Shown: one piece after another, positions 32,260 through 40,869 of the stretch
How the letters are laid out: each line of letters begins with the position of its first letter
How positions within the stretch are numbered: position 1 is the first letter of the stretch
Assembly: GCA_958453935.1 (NCBI GenBank)
Contig: CAUDZT010000005.1
Span: 1 to 49,788 of the forward strand
DNA length: 49,788 nt
Direction: 5' to 3'
Source of the DNA: an uncultured Collinsella sp.
Lineage (GTDB): Bacteria > Actinomycetota > Coriobacteriia > Coriobacteriales > Coriobacteriaceae
Position numbers and translations under genes: made by a program
The notes under the pieces: model-generated
Seen by the model: only the letters and a program-made list of their open reading frames with translations
Database searches by the model: none
What the model was told of the DNA's origin: nothing

Positions 32260-33108
32260 ATGCCAAGCTGGAACATTCATATCGCTCAGACGGAGCGTTT
32301 GCTGGGGCGCACCAGTGCGCTTGCCGATAGCGTGCGTGACCGCAATGCCTTTTTGTTTGGTTGCGTGGTTCCGGACATTTTTGTGGGCTATATGGTTCCC
32401 GGCATTGCCGATCCCATCCCGTACCGCATTACGCACTTTGCCAAGCCCGAGCCTATCCCTAAGCCTCGTGAGCATGAGTTCTGGGATACCTATGTGGCAC
32501 CGTTGCTTAAAAGTTCGCCCACCGGTGCGCCGGCCGCGGCGACCTCGATTATCGAGGAACGCGAGCGACTGAATCGCGTGCACTATCCCCAGCGCTACAG
32601 GGATGCCGAGCCGGTTGTCGGTCCCGGCGCCTGTGAGTTCTCGCTTGCGTCCGAAGATGTGGCGCAGTCGTTGCTCGATTTAACGCTGGGCGTCTGGTCG
32701 CATCTGGTGGCCGATACCGTATGGAATACGCGCGTGAATCAGTACCTGGAGGCGCACGGCGGCAAGCCGTGCGAGGAATTCCGCATTAAAAAGCAAGGTG
32801 ACTTTGACTGGTTTGGTAAGACGCTCGGCATTGTTTCCATCCCGCGTGCGACCAATCGTCTGTATACTGCGGCGACGCGTTTTGGGCAGTATCCCATCCA
32901 TAAGGAGTATGTGCTCAAGACCATCGGCGTTATGCACGAGATTGTGCGCGAAAACCCCGGTGAGCCCGATCATCCGCCATACCGCCTGCTAACTGAGGAG
33001 TTTTTCGATGCAACGTTTACCGAGGTCATCGAGCTGACCGAGGTGGGCTTTGCGACTCGCGTTGCCGCTTCTGACGTCCCCGCAGTCCCTCTGATCACTA
33101 GCTGCTAG
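32260..33108 (+). CDS. Zinc-dependent phospholipase C-like protein
   Basis: Pattern of the Zn_dep_PLPC family: WNIHIAQTERL at the N-terminus, FLFGCVVPDIF, a later THFAKPE, and LGVWSHLVADTVWN where His and Asp residues can bind zinc. No signal peptide is seen, so most Coriobacteria copies are likely cytoplasmic or membrane-associated and their substrates unknown. ATG 32260 has GGGGGTGG upstream; an ATG at 32248 in the same frame is possible. TATAGT at 32228-32233 could be its -10. Ends by overlapping the stop of the convergent gene by 4 bases. Confidence 0.75.
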   Translation: MPSWNIHIAQTERLLGRTSALADSVRDRNAFLFGCVVPDIFVGYMVPGIADPIPYRITHFAKPEPIPKPREHEFWDTYVAPLLKSSPTGAPAAATSIIEERERLNRVHYPQRYRDAEPVVGPGACEFSLASEDVAQSLLDLTLGVWSHLVADTVWNTRVNQYLEAHGGKPCEEFRIKKQGDFDWFGKTLGIVSIPRATNRLYTAATRFGQYPIHKEYVLKTIGVMHEIVRENPGEPDHPPYRLLTEEFFDATFTEVIELTEVGFATRVAASDVPAVPLITSC

Positions 33109-34178
33109 CTGGCCGGCTTGACGGCGAACAGCTCATCCCAATCGACCAATAGCTCCCGCCGCAGGGCATCTTCGGTGGTGCGTTCCTGATCGGTCTTTGG
33201 GATGTAGGGGAGCCCTGCCTTTTTATGGATGAGTTCGGCGATGTTGTTAAAGCTCTTCGTGTCTTTGATTTGCTCATAGGTTATCTGGATAACGTCATAG
33301 CCCATGCTTGTGAGGGCGGTGGTGCGCTCGGCATCGGAGAGACTTGCGGCTTCGCCATCGTGGGCGGAGCGGCCTTGGCATTCCAAGATGACGCCCATGC
33401 TGTCGTTGTTGCTCTCGATGAGGATATCGGCGTAGCAGCAGGTTTTGTCATACAGTGAGCGCGCGGCGTCGCTGAGTGGGATGCGCACGTTGTTTGCGAT
33501 GTTGATGCCCATGCCGCCCTCGTTGCGGGGGAGCGAGACAAGCATAGAGGCCTGTACTTCGAAGGGCGAGGCGGTCTGCCCCGTCATGTGCTCGGCCGCC
33601 CAGCGCAGTTGTTTAACGCCGCGCAGGCCTGCAGCCTGCTTGGCGAACGCGGCGATATCCGCCGCGCTGAGGAGCGGCGGGCGCTTCCACAAATTGGTGT
33701 CATTGCCCTTGGTGTCGACAACACGCTCCCAGCAGCAGTTGGGTGGAATGAGCTTAAGCGAAATAGCTTCATCGAGTTGTTGTTGCGTTCGCTCGCAGGG
33801 CGTAAACACTGCAAAGGAGCCGCACATCTCGTAGCAAGCCATGAGTAACTGGTTGCGTGAGACCTGCGTGGCAAGGCTGAGCAACGTAAACTCGGGCGAC
33901 GTGACATCAAATCCATGTTCAGTTTGCCTAAACGACCCGGGAGGCGGCTCTTGGGTCAGGAGGTGCGATTTAAACAGGCTTCGCGACCCGGATTGTACTC
34001 GAGTGAATACAAGCCTGTGAAGCGGTGCGTGAAGCAGGTCTTTTACAACTGCATGACTTCCGAGGCCGCAACATCTGCGATCCATATTGCCAAGGCTAAT
34101 GGCGGGGTAAAGCCCTAATACCTGCGGCGGGATACGGTGATAGTAAAAAGCGGATTGACCGCATAGCGTCAGGTCCAT
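33105..34178 (-). CDS. Vsr/DUF559-like protein, 357 aa, paralogous in design to 7401-8504
   Basis: The start at 34178 is set by AGGAGG. Same plan as the protein encoded at 7401: an N-terminal part without known fold, TSPEFTLLSLATQV (the AbiEi-like S-P-E block), a helical region, ASPFEVQASMLVSLP, and a Vsr-like C-terminal core: ADILIES (Asp251), ILECQGRSAHD (Glu266, Gln268) and GYDVIQITYEQI. Here the E-x-Q pair of the Vsr/DUF559 fold is kept, so this copy may be an active nuclease. Overlaps the convergent PLC gene by 4 bases. A 126-bp palindrome lies 53 bp upstream of its start. Confidence 0.6.
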   Translation of the reverse strand: MDLTLCGQSAFYYHRIPPQVLGLYPAISLGNMDRRCCGLGSHAVVKDLLHAPLHRLVFTRVQSGSRSLFKSHLLTQEPPPGSFRQTEHGFDVTSPEFTLLSLATQVSRNQLLMACYEMCGSFAVFTPCERTQQQLDEAISLKLIPPNCCWERVVDTKGNDTNLWKRPPLLSAADIAAFAKQAAGLRGVKQLRWAAEHMTGQTASPFEVQASMLVSLPRNEGGMGINIANNVRIPLSDAARSLYDKTCCYADILIESNNDSMGVILECQGRSAHDGEAASLSDAERTTALTSMGYDVIQITYEQIKDTKSFNNIAELIHKKAGLPYIPKTDQERTTEDALRRELLVDWDELFAVKPAS

Positions 34179-34230
34179 GATATCCTCCTGGTCGAAATGT
34201 GCTTTTGGACCGTGCGATGCCAGCGTCAAT

Positions 34231-34356
34231 TCGGAAGTATGCGGCAAAATCTGAACCCTGTGAGCAGACCTGGCTTTTGAGGCCAGTTTATCAGGCATTT
34301 TGTTGCGAAAAAACGGGGTGTGCTCGGAGGTCTCAGAATTTGCCGCATACTTCCGA
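34231..34356. repeat. 126-bp palindromic element
   Basis: TCGGAAGTATGCGGCAAAAT-CTGA (34231-34254) pairs with TCAGAATTTGCCGCATACTTCCGA (34333-34356); 23 of 24 positions match. GCAGACC and GGTCTC extend the similarity inward. Like the element at 8547 it sits beside a Vsr-like gene, but the sequences are unrelated. Confidence 0.85.
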
Positions 34357-34533
34357 AAACGCGGTCGATCTGGCTCTTGCTAAAACGATTTAGCAGCGTC
34401 GGGTAAGGTGTGGTTTCGCCATCGGGCGAACACTTTTAGCGCTTGGGACTTTATTTTTGGGCCTCGAAAGGTGGATTTCGCGCTTTTGGTAAAGAAATGG
34501 GTGCGTGTTTTGCCGTGTGCCGGCATTGACACA

Positions 34534-34571
34534 GAAAAAGGGCCCGGAAGGCGAAGCCTTCCGGGCCCTTT
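34534..34571 (-). terminator. Terminator of pyk
   Basis: AAAGGGCCCGGAAGGC (34537-34552) and GCCTTCCGGGCCCTTT (34556-34571) match at all 16 positions; loop GAA; on the minus strand a T-run follows. Confidence 0.95.
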
Positions 34572-34599
34572 GCAATGCAAACATGCTTGCAAGTACGAC

Positions 34600-36060
34600 T
34601 TAACGCACCTGAGCGACGTAAGCGACGTTGGTCGAGGAGACCTTGTCCTCGAGCTGGACGCTCATGCGGGGATCGCCGGCGGTAGCGACGGTCAAATCGC
34701 CAGCCTCGACGTAGCCGAGCTCCTTAGCGGTCTCGATCGCCTTGACGATCGTGCCGTTGACGGTGCCCTGGGTAATCTCGGCCTGATGCGGGATAACGCC
34801 CCAGTACATGATCATCTGCTGGACGGCCCACTCGTGGCGGGAGAACGCGCAGATCGGCATGTTGGGACGGAAGTGCGAGATCAGGCGAGCGGTACGACCG
34901 GTGGTCGTCGGCACGGTGATGCACTTGGCGCCAACGGTGGTAGCCATGTTCACAGCGGACATACCCACAACGTTGTTGACGACGCGGGTGCCGTGAGCAT
35001 CGGCCGGAACCTCGAGCGGAGCGTGGGCCGGGAGGTACTTCTCGGTCTCGAGAGCAATGCTGGCCTGCATCTTGACGGCCTCGACCGGGTACTTACCGGC
35101 AGCGGACTCGCCAGAGAGCATAACGGCGTCGGTGCCGTCGTAGATGGCGTTAGCAACGTCGGCAACCTCGGCGCGCGTCGGGCGCGGGTTCTGCTGCATG
35201 GAGTCGAGCATCTGCGTAGCAGTGATGACGGGCTTGTAGGCCGCGTTGCACTTGGCGATGATCTCCTTCTGGATGTGGGGAACGAGCTCGGGCTTGATCT
35301 CGATGCCCAGGTCGCCACGGGCGACCATGATGCCGTCGGAAGCCTCGAGGATCTCGTCGAAGTTCTCGACGCCCAGGGCGCACTCGATCTTCGGGAAGAT
35401 TGTCACGTGCTCGCCGCCGTTCTCGCGGCAAAGCTTGCGGATGCCACGGACGGACTCGCCGTCACGGATGAAGGAAGCGGCGATGTAGTCGATGTTCTCG
35501 GTCAGGCCAAAGAGGATGTCCTGACGATCGCGCTCGGTGATGGCGGGCAGCGAGATGTTGACGTTGGGCATGTTGACGCCCTTGCGCTCGCCGATCAGGC
35601 CGTCATTCTTGACGACGCAGGTCATGTCCTGGCCGTCGACGGACTCGACCTCGAGGGCAACCAGGCCGTCATCGATCAGGATGAGGGAGCCCTTCTCGAC
35701 CTCGGAGGGCAGAGCCAGGTAGTCGAGGGAGATGTGCTCAGCGGTGCCGTGGAAATCCTCGGACGTAGGCTGAGCGGTGACGACGATCTTATCGCCGGTC
35801 TTGACGGCAACCTTCTTGCCGTCGACCAGAAGGCCGGTGCGGACCTCGGGGCCCTTGGTGTCGAGCAGGATGCCGACGGGCAGACCGAGCTCCTTGGAAA
35901 TACGGCGGACGCGCTCGATGCGACCGTGGTGCTCGTCGTAGGAGCCGTGCGAGAAGTTAAAACGGGCGACGTTCATGCCCGCCTTGATCATCTCGCGGAT
36001 GGTCTCGTCGCTATCGCAGGCGGGACCCATGGTGCATACAATCTTAGTGCGCTTGTACAT
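34600..36060 (-). CDS. pyk: Pyruvate kinase
   Basis: Last glycolytic step, PEP plus ADP to pyruvate plus ATP. Motifs: TKIVCTMGPACDS at the start, NFSHGSYDEHH, LLDTKGPEVRTG, FPKIE with the catalytic Lys, and MVARGDLGIEI; the K-x-T and ATQMLDSM segments (metal and substrate site) are present. At 486 aa it is of standard length and has the C-terminal allosteric domain but no extra PEP-utiliser domain. Start follows GGAGG. A TATAAT lies on the minus strand at 36124-36129, about 64 bp before the ATG. Confidence 0.97.
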   Translation of the reverse strand: MYKRTKIVCTMGPACDSDETIREMIKAGMNVARFNFSHGSYDEHHGRIERVRRISKELGLPVGILLDTKGPEVRTGLLVDGKKVAVKTGDKIVVTAQPTSEDFHGTAEHISLDYLALPSEVEKGSLILIDDGLVALEVESVDGQDMTCVVKNDGLIGERKGVNMPNVNISLPAITERDRQDILFGLTENIDYIAASFIRDGESVRGIRKLCRENGGEHVTIFPKIECALGVENFDEILEASDGIMVARGDLGIEIKPELVPHIQKEIIAKCNAAYKPVITATQMLDSMQQNPRPTRAEVADVANAIYDGTDAVMLSGESAAGKYPVEAVKMQASIALETEKYLPAHAPLEVPADAHGTRVVNNVVGMSAVNMATTVGAKCITVPTTTGRTARLISHFRPNMPICAFSRHEWAVQQMIMYWGVIPHQAEITQGTVNGTIVKAIETAKELGYVEAGDLTVATAGDPRMSVQLEDKVSSTNVAYVAQVR

Positions 36061-36353
36061 TCAGACCTCCATCTGACATCGTCTTGCGCTGATAGATAAA
36101 CCATAAGAAATAAAACCGTGTTGATTATAACGAAATGCTGACCGAATACCCCATAAAATCGACCGTATGCCGAATTAGAAGTTCATTTTTTGCGGGATAA
36201 ACGGTATATGAAAAAATTTACCAACCGCTCTAACCGCTGCTATCTGGGCGATATGTCAGTTTGGCGATGTGCCGAAGAAAAAACGTTTTACCAATGTTGA
36301 GCATCACACGGTCTGCACCGTTGCGTGCGGACCATATTTCCAAACCGATTGTT

Positions 36354-36383
36354 TTGGCTAGACGCGTCGCTTTGGGGTACCAT
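36354..36383 (+). promoter_or_regulatory. Promoter of the P-type ATPase
   Basis: TTGGCT (36354-36359) and TACCAT (36378-36383) with 18 bases between; start expected near 36390, right before the structured leader. Confidence 0.55.
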
Positions 36384-36400
36384 AGCTCCACTATCAACTG

Positions 36401-36494
36401 CCGCTCAGCACGGCAGCCTTGATGAGCCCTTGCCCTTCTCCTGGGAATTATGATCGGGCATCAATCTGCTGAGTGGCCCGAATCCCAGGAGGGG
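36401..36494 (+). promoter_or_regulatory. Candidate SD-masking pseudoknot leader (possible riboswitch)
   Basis: Helix 1: CCGCTCAGCA (36401-36410) with TGCTGAGTGG (36467-36476), one G-U. Helix 2 inside it: TTGATG (36419-36424) with CATCAA (36459-36464), extended by CCC/GGG. The loop of helix 2 carries CTCCTGGGA (36439-36446 and flanks), complementary to TCCCAGGAG (36483-36491), which is the ribosome site of the ATPase. Pairing would form a pseudoknot that hides the SD. I do not recognise a known class: it lacks the yybP-ykoY, M-box and NiCo signatures. Confidence 0.6.
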
Positions 36495-36501
36495 ACTCTA
36501 T

Positions 36502-39183
36502 ATGCAAAAGGAATACCTGTCCGCCGCGGCGGAGGTGCTCAGCGACCAAGGTGTCGATGAGAACCTCGGCCTGAGCAACGACGAGGCGTCTTCGCGCCTC
36601 GCCAAGACAGGCCCTAACAAGCTCGAGGAAGCTGAGAAGACGCCGCTGTGGAGGCGTTTCTTTGAACAGATGGCTGACCCTATGGTCATCATGCTGATCG
36701 TTGCCGCCGTCATCAGTGCGCTCACGGGCATGGTCAAGGGCGAGCCCGACTTTGCCGATGTTGCCATCATCATGTTCGTCGTTATCGTCAACTCGGTGCT
36801 GGGCGTGGTCCAGGAAGCCAAGAGCGAGGAGGCCCTCGAGGCCCTGCAGGAGATGAGTGCGGCGCAGTCCAAGGTGCTACGCGACGGCAAGCTCGTGCAC
36901 CTGCCGAGCGCCGAGCTCGTGCCCGGCGATGTGATCATGCTCGAGGCGGGCGACTCCGTCCCGGCCGACTGCCGCGTGCTCGAGAGCGCCACGATGAAGA
37001 TCGAAGAGGCCGCGCTCACCGGCGAATCCGTGCCCGTCGAGAAGCATGCCAACGTGATCGAGCTCGCCGCCGGCACCGACGACGTGCCGCTCGGCGACCG
37101 TAAGAACATGTGCTATATGGGCTCCACCGTCGTGTACGGCCGTGGTCGCGCCGTCGTGGTCGGCACCGGCATGAACACCGAGATGGGCAAGATCGCCGGC
37201 GCCCTGGCCGAGGCCAAGGAAGAGCTCACGCCGCTGCAGGTGAAGCTCGCCGAGCTCAGCCGCATCCTCACCATCATGGTGATCGTCATCTGCGTCGTCA
37301 TCTTTGGCGTTGATATCATCCGCCACGGCGTGGGCAACGTTCTTACCGACCCGACTGCCCTGCTCGACACCTTTATGGTTGCCGTCTCGCTCGCCGTCGC
37401 CGCCATCCCCGAGGGCCTGGTTGCCGTCGTGACCATCGTCCTTTCGCTTGGCGTGACCAAGATGGCCAAGCGCCAGGCGATTATCCGCAAGCTCTCTGCT
37501 GTCGAGACCCTTGGCTGCACACAGACCATCTGCTCCGACAAGACCGGTACCCTTACCCAGAACAAGATGACCGTCGTCAAGCACGAGCTCGCTGCGCCCA
37601 AGGAGAAGTTCCTGGCCGGCATGGCGCTGTGCTCCGATGCTCAGTGGGACGAGGAGCTGGGCGAGGCCGTGGGTGAGCCGACTGAGTGTGCGCTCGTCAA
37701 CGATGCCGGCAAGGCGGGCCTCACTGGCCTGACTGCCGAGCACCCGCGCGTGGGCGAGGCCCCGTTTGACTCGGGCCGCAAGATGATGTCCGTGGTCGTC
37801 GAGACCCTTGACGGCGAGTATGAGCAGTACACCAAGGGCGCGCCCGACGTGGTGATTGGCCTGTGTACCCATATCTACGAGGGCGATAAGGTTGTGCCGC
37901 TGACCGAGGGGCGTCGTGCCGAGCTCGTGGCGGCCAACAAGGCCATGGCCGACGAGGCCCTGCGCGTGCTGGCGCTGGCGAGCCGCACCTACACCGAGGT
38001 TCCCGCCGACTGCAGTCCCGCTGCGCTCGAGCACGACCTGGTCTTCTGCGGCCTGTCCGGCATGATTGACCCGGTCCGCCCCGAGGTCGCCGACGCCATC
38101 CGCGAGGCGCACGACGCCGGTATCCGCACCGTCATGATCACGGGCGACCACATCGACACCGCCGTGGCCATCGCCAAGCAGCTGGGCATCGTCGCCGATC
38201 GCAGCCAGGCCATCACCGGTGCCGACCTCGATCGCATGAGCGACGAGGAGCTCGACGCGCACATCGAGGATTACGGCGTGTACGCCCGCGTCCAGCCCGA
38301 GCACAAGACCCGCATCGTCGAGGCTTGGAAGTCGCGCGACCAGATCGTGGCCATGACGGGCGACGGCGTCAACGACGCTCCGTCCATCAAGCGCGCCGAC
38401 ATCGGCGTGGGCATGGGCATCACCGGTACCGATGTCACCAAGAACGTCGCCGACATGGTACTTGCCGATGACAACTTTGCCACCATCATCGGTGCCTGCG
38501 AAGAGGGCCGTCGCATCTACGACAACATCCGCAAGGTCATCCAGTTCCTGCTTTCGGCCAACCTTGCCGAGGTGTTCTCGGTGTTTATCGCCACGCTCAT
38601 CGGCTTTACCATCTTCCAGCCGGTGCAACTGCTGTGGGTGAACCTAGTTACCGACTGCTTCCCCGCGCTCGCGTTGGGCATGGAGGATGCCGAGGGCGAC
38701 ATCATGAAGCGCAAGCCGCGCAACGCCAAGGACGGCGTCTTTGCCGGCAATATGGGCCTGGACTGTGTGGTCCAGGGCCTAATCATCACCGTGCTGGTGC
38801 TGGCGAGCTTCTTTGTGGGCGTGTACTTTGACATGGGCTACATCCACATCGCCGATATGATCGCCGGCAATGCCGACGAGGAAGGCGTGATGATGGCGTT
38901 CATCACGCTCAACATGGTCGAGATTTTCCACTGCTTCAATATGCGCAGCCGTCGTGCGTCGCTGTTCACCATGAAGAAGCAGAACAAGTGGCTGTGGGCT
39001 TCCGCCGCGCTGGCGCTGGTGCTGACGGTGATCGTAACCGTGCAGCCGACGCTTGCCGAGATGTTCTTTGGCCCTGTGACGCTTGAGCTCAAGGGCGTTG
39101 TTGCTGCCCTGGGCCTGGCCTTCCTGATCATCCCGCTGATGGAGATCTACAAGGCGATCATGCGCGCGGTGGAGAAAGAGTAA
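36502..39183 (+). CDS. Calcium-type P-type (P2A) cation-transporting ATPase, 893 aa
   Basis: Pumps a divalent cation out of the cytoplasm using ATP. N-terminal cation-ATPase domain, two helices, the actuator with LTGESVPVEK, M4 with AAIPEGL (Ca2+/Mn2+ P2A type), phosphorylation site DKTGT with Asp346, nucleotide domain KGAPDVV, hinge MTGDGVNDAPSIK, and M5-M10 including LLWVNLVTD in M6. Ten membrane segments fit. Calcium is the first guess; manganese is not excluded. GGAGG precedes the ATG and can be masked by the leader fold. Intact and normal in length. Confidence 0.94.
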   Translation: MQKEYLSAAAEVLSDQGVDENLGLSNDEASSRLAKTGPNKLEEAEKTPLWRRFFEQMADPMVIMLIVAAVISALTGMVKGEPDFADVAIIMFVVIVNSVLGVVQEAKSEEALEALQEMSAAQSKVLRDGKLVHLPSAELVPGDVIMLEAGDSVPADCRVLESATMKIEEAALTGESVPVEKHANVIELAAGTDDVPLGDRKNMCYMGSTVVYGRGRAVVVGTGMNTEMGKIAGALAEAKEELTPLQVKLAELSRILTIMVIVICVVIFGVDIIRHGVGNVLTDPTALLDTFMVAVSLAVAAIPEGLVAVVTIVLSLGVTKMAKRQAIIRKLSAVETLGCTQTICSDKTGTLTQNKMTVVKHELAAPKEKFLAGMALCSDAQWDEELGEAVGEPTECALVNDAGKAGLTGLTAEHPRVGEAPFDSGRKMMSVVVETLDGEYEQYTKGAPDVVIGLCTHIYEGDKVVPLTEGRRAELVAANKAMADEALRVLALASRTYTEVPADCSPAALEHDLVFCGLSGMIDPVRPEVADAIREAHDAGIRTVMITGDHIDTAVAIAKQLGIVADRSQAITGADLDRMSDEELDAHIEDYGVYARVQPEHKTRIVEAWKSRDQIVAMTGDGVNDAPSIKRADIGVGMGITGTDVTKNVADMVLADDNFATIIGACEEGRRIYDNIRKVIQFLLSANLAEVFSVFIATLIGFTIFQPVQLLWVNLVTDCFPALALGMEDAEGDIMKRKPRNAKDGVFAGNMGLDCVVQGLIITVLVLASFFVGVYFDMGYIHIADMIAGNADEEGVMMAFITLNMVEIFHCFNMRSRRASLFTMKKQNKWLWASAALALVLTVIVTVQPTLAEMFFGPVTLELKGVVAALGLAFLIIPLMEIYKAIMRAVEKE

Positions 39184-39194
39184 CGTACCTGTCC

Positions 39195-39289
39195 GGGCCC
39201 GCCCGCCTGCGGGGTTTCCACGGGCACGTCCTCGCCGCGTTGCGGCTGCGGGATGTGCCCTTTGGAAACCCCTCTCGGGGGGCGGGCCC
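39195..39289. repeat. 95-nt palindromic element after the ATPase gene
   Basis: GGGCCCGCCC (39195-39204) pairs with GGGCGGGCCC (39280-39289); then GGGGTTTCCA-GGGCAC (39211-39226) pairs with GTGCCC-TTTGGAAACCCC (39255-39272); the centre is CCGC-GTT-GCGG. No T-run. Same length and same TTGGAAA(A)CCC right part as 26614-26708. Confidence 0.8.
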
Positions 39290-39348
39290 TGCGGTGACGT
39301 TGCTGACTTTTCTCCCGTGTGGATGATAAAGGCTGAGGGAAAGTGTGT

Positions 39349-39384
39349 GAGTCGGTCGAGCATTTGCTCGACCGACTCTTTTTT
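39349..39384 (+). terminator. Terminator upstream of rsgA
   Basis: GAGTCGGTCGAGCA (39349-39362) pairs perfectly with TGCTCGACCGACTC (39365-39378), then six T. It ends the ATPase transcript. Confidence 0.95.
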
Positions 39385-39432
39385 GTGGGAAAATACCTGC
39401 TCAGTTGTGATTTATGGTGCTGGGAGGCGCTT

Positions 39433-40617
39433 GTGGGCAAGGCTAAGGCTAAAGCGAAGAAAAAGACGACGGGGGCGCGGGCTAAGCGTGATCGTCGTCG
39501 GAAGCTCGCGACCGAACCCCCTGCATCTGCTGAGGAGTTGCTGGCGAGTGTACCGGGGCTTGACGCGCTGCAGGATGTTCCGGCGTTTGATGACCTGCCG
39601 GTCGATGAAGCTCAGCAGGCTGCCTTTGATGATTTCTGCGCACATGCCGAGGAGCCCGAGCAGATGCAGCTTGGCGCCGTGGTGCGCTTGGATCGCGGGT
39701 TTCCACTGGTGGCGACTGCCGACGATACCTTCCGCGCCGAGCATGCCGTGGGATTTGCCAAGTCGCGCGGTGGGGACGAGGTCCTGCTGCCTGCCGTGGG
39801 CGATCGTGTGGCGGTGCGCCGCGCTCCCGGGCACGATATGGGCGTGATTGAGTGCGTGCTGCCGCGCCGTACGAGCTTTGAGCGTTGGCGCGGCCGTGCC
39901 CGCGGAGAGCGCCAGGTGCTCTGCTCCAACGTGGATAGCGTGCTAATCGTGCAGGCGCTCGGTGCCGGCGAGGTGCTGCTCGACCGCGTGGCGCGCTCGC
40001 TGGTGTTGGCGCTCGACTGCGATGCCGAACCGGTGGTGGTACTCACCAAAGCTGACCGCTGCGATGCCGGGGAGCTCGAGCGCGATCTGGATCGCGTGCG
40101 CCGCCTGGTGGGTCCGGACGTGCGCGTGATCGTGACGTCCTCTGCCGAGGGCCGCGGCCTGGACGAGGTCCGTGCTTGCGTGCCTGTCGGGAGCTGCGCC
40201 ATGATTCTGGGCGAGTCGGGTGCCGGCAAGTCGACGCTGCTCAATGCACTGCTGGGCCACGATACGTTGGCGACCGGCGGTGTGCGCGAACGCGACGACC
40301 AGGGCCGTCACACTACCGTCGCGCGCGTGATGGTGGCGCTGCCGGGCGACGCCGGCGTGATCGTCGATGCCCCGGGTCTGCGCAGCCTACCGCTCGTGGG
40401 TCACGAGCGGGGGCTGGCCCGCGCCTTCCCCGAGATTGTCGAGGCATCGCGCGCGTGCCGGTTTGGCGATTGCACGCATACCCATGAGCCGGGTTGCGCC
40501 GTTCGCGAGGCCGAGGACGCCGGGCAGATTGACAGCCTGCGTCTGGAAACGTTCCAAAACCTGGCGTCATCCATGCGCGTGAGCGCTCAAATGCTCGATC
40601 CAGATGTCCATCTGTAA
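39433..40617 (+). CDS. rsgA: Ribosome small-subunit GTPase A (RsgA/YjeQ), 394 aa
   Basis: Assists late maturation of the 30S subunit. GTG 39433 is chosen: GGGAGG lies five bases upstream and the protein then begins GKAKAKAKKK. Order is the circularly permuted GTPase form: OB-fold (QLGAVVRLDRGF onward), G4 LTKAD, G1 GESGAGKS (about 258-266), G3 DAPG, and a C-terminal zinc part with C...GDCTHTHEPGC. The Lys-rich start plus an acidic linker of about 70 residues makes it longer than average RsgA. Confidence 0.95.
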   Translation: MGKAKAKAKKKTTGARAKRDRRRKLATEPPASAEELLASVPGLDALQDVPAFDDLPVDEAQQAAFDDFCAHAEEPEQMQLGAVVRLDRGFPLVATADDTFRAEHAVGFAKSRGGDEVLLPAVGDRVAVRRAPGHDMGVIECVLPRRTSFERWRGRARGERQVLCSNVDSVLIVQALGAGEVLLDRVARSLVLALDCDAEPVVVLTKADRCDAGELERDLDRVRRLVGPDVRVIVTSSAEGRGLDEVRACVPVGSCAMILGESGAGKSTLLNALLGHDTLATGGVRERDDQGRHTTVARVMVALPGDAGVIVDAPGLRSLPLVGHERGLARAFPEIVEASRACRFGDCTHTHEPGCAVREAEDAGQIDSLRLETFQNLASSMRVSAQMLDPDVHL

Positions 40618-40634
40618 TTGATTTTTCCTATGAC

Positions 40635-40669
40635 AGCCGTCTCCCAACTGTTCGGGAGACGGCTTTTTT
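40635..40669 (+). terminator. Terminator of rsgA
   Basis: AGCCGTCTCCC (40635-40645) pairs with GGGAGACGGCT (40654-40664), loop AACTGTTC, then TTTTT. Confidence 0.95.
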
Positions 40670-40707
40670 GCTGCGGAAAAGCCTCGAAACATGCAGTTTG
40701 CTGACGT

Positions 40708-40759
40708 GCTGACCAAAACCTTGCCACGAGCTTGACGGGCAGGTCAGCTTTTGGTCAGC
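40708..40759. repeat. Inverted GCTGACCAAAA repeat with GGTCAGC direct repeats before the Tad operon
   Basis: GCTGACCAAAA (40708-40718) is the exact inverse of TTTTGGTCAGC (40749-40759). Within it are CCTTGCCA-CG-AGCTTGACGG (40719-40738) and two GGTCAGC heptamers 11 bp apart (40742 and 40753). TTGACA (40767-40772) follows at once and may be the operon's -35, with no good -10, as expected for an activator-dependent promoter. Related motifs are at 7206-7278. Confidence 0.6.
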
Positions 40760-40869
40760 GATTGGTTTGACATCGAAAACCAAGATCGCGATTGCGCCGC
40801 TTTGCGCTCTGACCGCCCAGACAATGGTGGTACGGGCATTCGCCCGGCACTGCCATGAGAGGAGCGGCC

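Larger units (their letters stand above)
34179..34599. other. 421-bp interval with palindrome and pyk terminator
   Basis: Holds, from left: the promoter zone of the Vsr-like gene (minus strand; TTGACG at 34224-34229 is a possible -35 without a clear -10), the palindrome at 34231-34356, a small perfect hairpin GCTAAA-ACGA-TTTAGC (34379-34394), an A/T-rich stretch without coding signs, and the terminator of pyk. Confidence 0.6.
36061..36501. other. 441-bp divergent regulatory interval (pyk / Ca-ATPase)
   Basis: A/T-rich on the pyk side, with TATAAT (minus, 36124-36129) as a likely pyk -10. On the other side the ATPase promoter is at 36354-36383 and is followed by the structured leader at 36401-36494. 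The middle (36190-36340) shows no gene and no repeat that I can see. Confidence 0.6.

Noticed and set aside
36301..36494. Known metal riboswitch (yybP-ykoY, M-box, NiCo) before the P-ATPase
   Set aside because: The conserved loops of these classes are not found; kept only as a candidate new structure.
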